Shown piece by piece: positions 10,650 to 14,891 of a stretch of DNA of 14,891 bases (positions are counted from its first letter, which is position 1; each line of letters opens with the position of its first letter). Source of the DNA: Betaproteobacteria bacterium (lineage in GTDB: Bacteria; Bdellovibrionota_B; Oligoflexia; Silvanigrellales; Silvanigrellaceae); the NCBI GenBank assembly GCA_016868315.1, contig VGHE01000020.1:1-14891 (forward strand). Reading direction: 5' to 3'. Below the pieces are notes generated by a model. The model did no database searches and was not told the DNA's origin. It saw only the letters and a list, made by a program, of their open reading frames with translations. The position numbers were made by a program, and so were the translations under genes.

Positions 10650-13377
10650 CACTTGTACCAACAAGAATTGTATTGGTCCTGATGTCTTCCTGGACGCCAC
10701 TCAGAGGATTGGGTGTCTTGTAGGTACCAATCTGAACCTTACCATACAGATCAATAAGAAGATCAGGCACAGAAGTTGGGATGTCGTCCCCATGGTAAGA
10801 CACGCGCCAGCCCAAATGCAGACCAAGAACACGCCCCGTTAGACTTGAGCCCTTCTGCCATTCAGCTTCCAAACCAAACACGTCGCCCGAGTTCTCAAGC
10901 CATGGAACCCACAACAGTCGGAAACCGTAGTTGTAGGCCGCATTGCTGAGTGCTGGGAAAATCTTGCTGGTCAGGGCACGTTCGTAGCTCCACTGTGTGG
11001 TGTAGGAGACTTCGCCGCCATGCAATTCAAGCTGCAGACGCCGCTGAGCCACAACAACGGCTTGGTGGAAGCTCAACCCAATCGTGTTCTCGTAACGCAC
11101 GGCAGTTGCGGTCTTCTCATTCGCACTAGTGCTTTCAGAATCCTCATCATCAATGGGCGTGGCATCGGGGGTAAAGGAGAGCGAGTAAGCATGGCGCGCA
11201 CGTGCAGCACGCAGTCCAAAGCGTGTTGATTCGTGGCTCCAGAGTTTGGCATCGAATCCGTAGGTCAGCACGGAAGAAAACCGCTTCTGGTTGGCGCGCG
11301 GAACGGGAAGTCCGGCCACATTCAGTATTAGGCCGGCTGCTTTGGTGTGGCCGATATCAACCGCGGATGCGGCGGGCTTTGCTTCCGCTGCTTGAACGAC
11401 GGGGGCTGGAGCTGCGGGCTGCGGTTGGACAACTGCAGGCGCCTTGGCGGGTGCAGGTGCTGGACGACTCACGGCTGCAGGCTGTGGAGCAGGAGGAACA
11501 GGAATTTGTGCCACAGTTGGCCTCGCTGTCGTAGGGGAAACAGACGGATTCGGAACAAGAGGAAGTCCGACAGCCTTCGGTGCTAGGGGCTGCAGCGTGG
11601 GAACAGGAACGGGCGTGGTTGTTGGGCGCGGGAGCGCCGTCGGCAGAGGTGGCGGAGGAGTTTGAACAGGAGTGGGAGCAACCGTCGGAGCCAAGGTCGG
11701 CACCACTGTTGGAGCAGCGGTGGGTGTAACCGTAGGAATAACTGTGACGGCAGCGACAGCCAAAGGTGTTGCTGCGGGTACAACAGCGGCACTCTCTTTA
11801 ACAACTCCCGGAACCGCAACGACCGCGGTCGGAACAGCAGCCGCCGTTGCTGCGGGTTTAGGTGCAAGCTTCGCTAGGTCGAGCTTCTCAAGAGTCTGAT
11901 CAATAGCACGTTGGAAGGTGTTATTTCGTGCTGCGCTTGAAGGATAAACAGCAAGGAAATGAGTTCCAACAGTTGCATTGCGGCGCAAGCGAGAAATGTT
12001 TAATCGCAGACCGCCGCGGTCATAACCAAATTGAACCGCAGACAGGCGGGGCGGATTCGAGAGCTGTGCCGGCAAACGCGCGTCGCGCTTAGGCTGGACG
12101 CTCCCATTACCCATGTACGCAGACACAGGCGATGCTTCGAGCACAGCCGCAGTCAGCAAGGTAACAAAACTTGGCTGCTTGAGCGCTGCCACTACTTTAG
12201 ATTCTGGTGCGAGCTTGATGTGGCCATAGCACTCTTCGCTTCCCGAAGCTGATACCGGACGACATAGCGTCACGTGAGCACGTCCTTCGCGAGGAGCAAT
12301 GCCCAAACGCCAATAGTGTGCGTTTTGGCTTAGGATGGGAGCCGGAGAAATCGAGCTGCAAGTCACCACATTACCCAGAGTGATTCCCCAGGGGCTCGAG
12401 GTGCTCACAAAGGCATCGCGCAGCAACCCACACGCCTCCTCAGAATGGTAGGCGGGGTCGACCTGAATATTAATAAGCACAGGGTCTTTGACTTGTGCAT
12501 CTGCAACAAAGACTTCTGGCTCTGGCGTTGGGGGTGTCACCGGTGCAGCAGGCTGCTCGGCAACCGTAGCTTCACCTGAGGCTGCAACAGTTGCCGGCTC
12601 TGGTTTCAGAAGCTCAACCTGGAAGGCCTCTTTTCGGAAAGTGAATCCCTGCTTCTTGCCCCAGAAATATTTACGCGCCGGAGCAGGGCGATTGCGGGGA
12701 GTGAGAACAATTTCTTCACCATCGTTTGCGAACTGAATCCAGTAAGCCTGCAAAGTGGTTGAACGTGCGAGACCTCCGGGGAAGCGATATTGACGCCGAC
12801 CAGGAGGGGAGTTGTAACTTGTGGTGGTCGTGATGGGAGCCGCTTCAAGAAGACCTGCCATAAGGAGAGCAACGTAGTTGTCATCTTGAGACAACAACTT
12901 CTGCAACACGGGTGCACTGGGGAGTTTGAAATCGCCGTAGCACTCTTCATACCCTGGCTTTGAAAGATTACGAGGTCTACAAAGCGATCCGGTAAAAGCT
13001 GCTCCCTCAGCAACAACACGCACCGTCCAGTGCACGAGGCTCTGCGGAGGCGCTGGTGGATTCGCAGAAGACGCGCAGCCACCGAACTTATCGAGGCGTA
13101 AATCCCATGGAGCATTGGTTCCACCAATCGTGGCCTGGAACTTTGCACACGCAGCTTCAGAATGCACCTGAGCATCGAGAACAGCAGACAAAACGATGTC
13201 CGTGCGCGGCTCGACGATATCCGACAGGGTTTTGCTTGAATTCGGCTTTCGCGCGTCCGCGTCGGAGCGGGCAAAACCCCGGCTCGAGGTAACGTTCAAC
13301 GAGTAAATCGCGAGGAAAATAAGTACCGTCGGAAAAATGATGGCGTAATAGCGTGAAATTGAACGGTTAAATTTCAC
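10636..13377 (-). CDS. Large exported protein: duplicated Cys module, Pro-rich linker, barrel-like C-terminus
   Basis: Exported protein of 913 residues that I do not recognise as a named family. The hydrophobic segment at 11-28 is a signal peptide or anchor. Residues about 60-240 and 299-480 are two copies of one module: both have HSE-x-A-C, PW, LCRP and EECYG-x-x-KL elements and four Cys (77, 101, 133, 146 and 316, 340, 372, 383) with nearly the same spacing. Residues about 503-677 form a Pro/Thr/Ala/Val linker with PT repeats, suited to crossing peptidoglycan. The last ~225 residues look like amphipathic beta strands ending in SVSFM, consistent with an outer-membrane barrel. The start is GTG (13377-13375), with AGGAGG 11 nt upstream and no in-frame ATG alternative. 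It is divergent from the next lipoprotein across 62 bp. It could be an envelope-spanning adhesion or structural protein; that is inference. Confidence 0.85.
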   Translation of the reverse strand: MKFNRSISRYYAIIFPTVLIFLAIYSLNVTSSRGFARSDADARKPNSSKTLSDIVEPRTDIVLSAVLDAQVHSEAACAKFQATIGGTNAPWDLRLDKFGGCASSANPPAPPQSLVHWTVRVVAEGAAFTGSLCRPRNLSKPGYEECYGDFKLPSAPVLQKLLSQDDNYVALLMAGLLEAAPITTTTSYNSPPGRRQYRFPGGLARSTTLQAYWIQFANDGEEIVLTPRNRPAPARKYFWGKKQGFTFRKEAFQVELLKPEPATVAASGEATVAEQPAAPVTPPTPEPEVFVADAQVKDPVLINIQVDPAYHSEEACGLLRDAFVSTSSPWGITLGNVVTCSSISPAPILSQNAHYWRLGIAPREGRAHVTLCRPVSASGSEECYGHIKLAPESKVVAALKQPSFVTLLTAAVLEASPVSAYMGNGSVQPKRDARLPAQLSNPPRLSAVQFGYDRGGLRLNISRLRRNATVGTHFLAVYPSSAARNNTFQRAIDQTLEKLDLAKLAPKPAATAAAVPTAVVAVPGVVKESAAVVPAATPLAVAAVTVIPTVTPTAAPTVVPTLAPTVAPTPVQTPPPPLPTALPRPTTTPVPVPTLQPLAPKAVGLPLVPNPSVSPTTARPTVAQIPVPPAPQPAAVSRPAPAPAKAPAVVQPQPAAPAPVVQAAEAKPAASAVDIGHTKAAGLILNVAGLPVPRANQKRFSSVLTYGFDAKLWSHESTRFGLRAARARHAYSLSFTPDATPIDDEDSESTSANEKTATAVRYENTIGLSFHQAVVVAQRRLQLELHGGEVSYTTQWSYERALTSKIFPALSNAAYNYGFRLLWVPWLENSGDVFGLEAEWQKGSSLTGRVLGLHLGWRVSYHGDDIPTSVPDLLIDLYGKVQIGTYKTPNPLSGVQEDIRTNTILVGTSVSFM
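11350..11870 (-). repeat. Low-complexity Pro/Thr/Ala/Val linker coding region
   Basis: The stretch encodes about 175 residues dominated by Pro, Ala, Val and Thr, with [AV]PT-type steps such as PTVTPTAAPTVVPTLAPT. Because of this skew, long open frames appear on the other strand and other frames; they are not genes. Confidence 0.85.
11938..12483 (-). repeat. Second copy of the internal four-Cys module
   Basis: Encodes residues about 299-480. Cys316, 340, 372 and 383 are spaced 24, 32 and 11 residues, against 24, 32 and 13 in the first copy. Shared elements are HSEEAC, SPWGI, LCRP, EECYGHIKL and LLTAAVLEASP. Confidence 0.8.
12658..13200 (-). repeat. First copy of the internal four-Cys module
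   Basis: Encodes residues about 60-240. Shared elements with the second copy are HSEAAC, APWDL, LCRP, EECYGDFKL and LLMAGLLEAAP. The offset between copies is about 239 residues. Sequence identity is modest outside these blocks, so the duplication is old. Confidence 0.8.
13353..13377 (-). repeat. Inverted repeat at the GTG start of the large gene
   Basis: GTGAAATT (13353-13360) and AATTTCAC (13370-13377) are perfect 8-bp arms with a 9-nt spacer. In the mRNA of the minus-strand gene the start codon GUG is the first part of the 5' arm, so the stem would hide it. It could equally be a DNA operator at the divergent junction. Chance is not excluded. Confidence 0.4.
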
Positions 13378-13439
13378 TGGGAAACTAGCCTCCTCATGAT
13401 CTCCCGTGTTGTTCCGATCCCAAACTAGACAGGAGTTTT

Positions 13440-14891
13440 ATGTATAATATCAGGCCGAAATCTAGAATTACACGGGCAACCATCAGGCTGATGGCGGTCG
13501 CAGGTGTTTATTCTCTGACGGCTTGTGGTTTGTTGGGCGAGCAAGCGGCACCGCGCGATCCAACCATCGAAGAACTCCGTTCAACAAACTCAATCAAACG
13601 ACTTGCTGCTGCAAAACCTGGCCTCGACGCACTTTATGCGAGTGCATTGAAGGGTCAGGACAGCGCTATGCGCAAAGAGATCGACAACACCATGATGGTG
13701 ATTGTGGGTCGCAGCCTTTCGAACGCCGAGAAGGCGGAGTTAGCTTACGAATCTCTGCGTAACATTAAACTCCTTGTGCGCTTGCCCGGAAGTCAGCAGC
13801 GTGCATTGAAGGCTGTTGGCGATGTGCGTCAAACATCTGTCATCTTCGGCGCAGATCTGATGCGCACCATCTTCGACACTTTCTCTCAGTCAAGCAGCTC
13901 ACTGTTCTTCTCACTGAATGCGACTTCCGAACTGACCTCGCAAGAGATTGCTGAAAAAATTGAACGGACGTTTGACGTCTTCTCGAATGTTGCCACCGGT
14001 GTCGAAAATGCGGGGCAACAAAACCTAGGCAAGCAGGACGCACTCGACTCCGCAAAGAAGATTGAGACAACACTCAAAACGCTCCCCAAGGGTTTAGTTA
14101 CGACACTCATTGAGTCGCTCAAAGAAATCGTTGCCAATGTTGAGGCTTCGCAGCCTGCAAATGCACCGAAGACCTTAGTGGCCAGCAAAGCTTTGACTGT
14201 TGCGGTGAGCGTTGTGAACCTCGGTGAGGTCTTGAACGAAGGCCTCAGCAAAAAGATTATTAGCGATAAAGATGTGAGCGACTCCGTGAAGGAATGGAGA
14301 ACGAACGTCTCGGCAACCATCAGCAAGTCATCACCCGACAGCGTTCTGAACACCGACGTGATCACTCCGCCGCCACTACCGACCATCGACGCAGTTACAG
14401 GTTTGTATTCAGGCTCTCTGAATGACTGGGAATTTGTCATCAGCACGGCTCCAACAATGGGAACCTTGAACGCCAAGGAAAATCCGCCCAAGTACACGCC
14501 TGGTGCGAACTTTACGAACGACGACGTGTACTCGTTCCGCCTGTGCCACAAGACTTTCACGAAGATCTGCTCGAACGAAGTGGCACGAAAAATTAGCTTG
14601 CCGGTTCTCACTTTGCCTCCGTCGATTGCCCCCGGAAGCGATGGCAATACAGCAGCGCAGTGCTTGGTGGACGCAAAAGAGAAACGCACGGTCATTTACT
14701 CCTGGTATCAGAAGTCAGGCGATTCGGAACCCGTGCTGCTGGCTGCCGAAACCAGCCGTGACCTGCCTAACCGCGCTTATTCATCGTCTACAAAAGTCTT
14801 CTGCCAAGTGCGCGTTATTGACGACTACGGCCTGAGCTCGGCGAGCCTCGCGAGTGAACTGATTCCGATTGCCAACAACTCTCCAAGCCTG
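13440..14891 (+). CDS. Lipoprotein with Ig/cadherin-like domains, 3' end missing
   Basis: Partial gene, open to the window edge; 484 residues are seen. AGGAG (13431-13435) lies 4 nt before the ATG. The signal peptide ends in lipobox LTAC with Cys29 lipidated and Gly at +2, favouring the outer membrane. Residues about 40-300 look mainly helical (for example IERTFDVFSNVATGVENAG). After a Pro-rich joint (ITPPPLP) near 310, a domain with 'YTPGANFTNDDVYSFRLC' at about 350-368 matches the end of cadherin-like/tandem bacterial Ig repeats. A second domain has 'YSWYQKSG' near 420 and 'VFCQVRVIDDYG' near 454, the Trp and Cys pattern of Ig-like repeats; a third seems to begin at the edge (NNSPSL). It is probably a surface adhesion-type protein continuing beyond the window. 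Confidence 0.85.
   Translation, partial: MYNIRPKSRITRATIRLMAVAGVYSLTACGLLGEQAAPRDPTIEELRSTNSIKRLAAAKPGLDALYASALKGQDSAMRKEIDNTMMVIVGRSLSNAEKAELAYESLRNIKLLVRLPGSQQRALKAVGDVRQTSVIFGADLMRTIFDTFSQSSSSLFFSLNATSELTSQEIAEKIERTFDVFSNVATGVENAGQQNLGKQDALDSAKKIETTLKTLPKGLVTTLIESLKEIVANVEASQPANAPKTLVASKALTVAVSVVNLGEVLNEGLSKKIISDKDVSDSVKEWRTNVSATISKSSPDSVLNTDVITPPPLPTIDAVTGLYSGSLNDWEFVISTAPTMGTLNAKENPPKYTPGANFTNDDVYSFRLCHKTFTKICSNEVARKISLPVLTLPPSIAPGSDGNTAAQCLVDAKEKRTVIYSWYQKSGDSEPVLLAAETSRDLPNRAYSSSTKVFCQVRVIDDYGLSSASLASELIPIANNSPSL

Noticed and set aside
11350-11870. Possible CRISPR-like or satellite repeat
   Set aside because: The periodicity is short and protein-level (PT steps), without constant repeat and unique spacer units.
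11444-11899. Several plus-strand frames rich in Gly, Thr and Ala, glycine-repeat-like
   Set aside because: They are antisense to the Pro/Thr/Ala/Val linker; the codon skew of that linker creates these frames.
12606-13274. 222-codon open frame within the large minus-strand gene, other frame
   Set aside because: The 913-residue frame contains the duplicated Cys modules across this stretch; the alternative is a low-complexity shadow.
13886-14695. 269-codon open frame on the minus strand
   Set aside because: It is antisense to the partial Ig-like lipoprotein, whose frame is continuous from a good ribosome-binding site and lipobox to the edge.
1-14891. tRNA, rRNA, insertion sequence, integrase or attachment site
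   Set aside because: No cloverleaf, rRNA-like segment, transposase motif or terminal inverted-repeat pair with target duplication was seen on either strand.

Overview
The window carries 13 protein genes and looks like a chromosomal stretch from a free-living, aquatic, Gram-negative bacterium. Six genes encode lipoproteins with a clear lipobox (C18 of the 245 gene, C41 of the 1157 gene, C20 of the 3743 gene, C24 of the 5731 gene, C19 of the 9962 gene, C29 of the 13440 gene). Three more encode secreted or outer-membrane proteins. A TIGR02147-family gene (a family expanded in Bdellovibrio-like bacteria and Fibrobacter), the high load of unrecognised lipoproteins and a proton-pumping rhodopsin together suggest Bdellovibrionota/Oligoflexia. 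That placement is inference; no rRNA or marker gene is present. Base composition is roughly balanced, apart from AT-rich intergenic stretches at 1-170 and 3584-3742. I see no tRNA, rRNA, CRISPR array, insertion sequence or prophage gene.

Layout. (a) 1-1111: AT-rich leader and a lipoprotein carrying a 'GWA'-type beta-sandwich domain. (b) 1157-3583, minus strand: an unrecognised lipoprotein and a PQQ-dependent sugar dehydrogenase of the soluble GSDH/YliI type. (c) 3743-4669: an unrecognised lipoprotein. (d) 4799-6411: a TIGR02147 protein followed 62 bp later by a lipoprotein with a Glu-Val-Gly-Asn-Pro motif, probably one operon. (e) 6398-8286, minus strand: a classical SDR and an extended SDR (epimerase type), overlapping by 4 bp. 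(f) 8287-8698: a 412-bp gap, then a microbial rhodopsin at 8699-9454. (g) 9596-10576: a small secreted four-cysteine protein and a Gln-rich lipoprotein, 12 bp apart. (h) 10636-13377, minus strand: a 913-residue exported protein made of two copies of a four-cysteine module, a long Pro/Thr/Ala/Val linker and a C-terminal beta-rich, barrel-like domain. (i) 13440-end: a divergent lipoprotein with an Ig/cadherin-like C-terminal part, cut by the window edge.

The rhodopsin is the clearest functional story. It has the full outward proton-pump set (D92, T96, E103, K228), a green-tuning Leu at 100, and Gly149 at the position that in Gloeobacter rhodopsin and xanthorhodopsin opens a window for a carotenoid antenna. 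No retinal or carotenoid biosynthesis gene lies in the window, so chromophore supply must come from elsewhere. The rest is mainly cell-envelope surface. None of the lipoproteins has Asp at +2, which by the Lol rule points to the outer membrane. Several gene ends carry strong inverted repeats without a T-tract, two of them exactly at convergent gene junctions.
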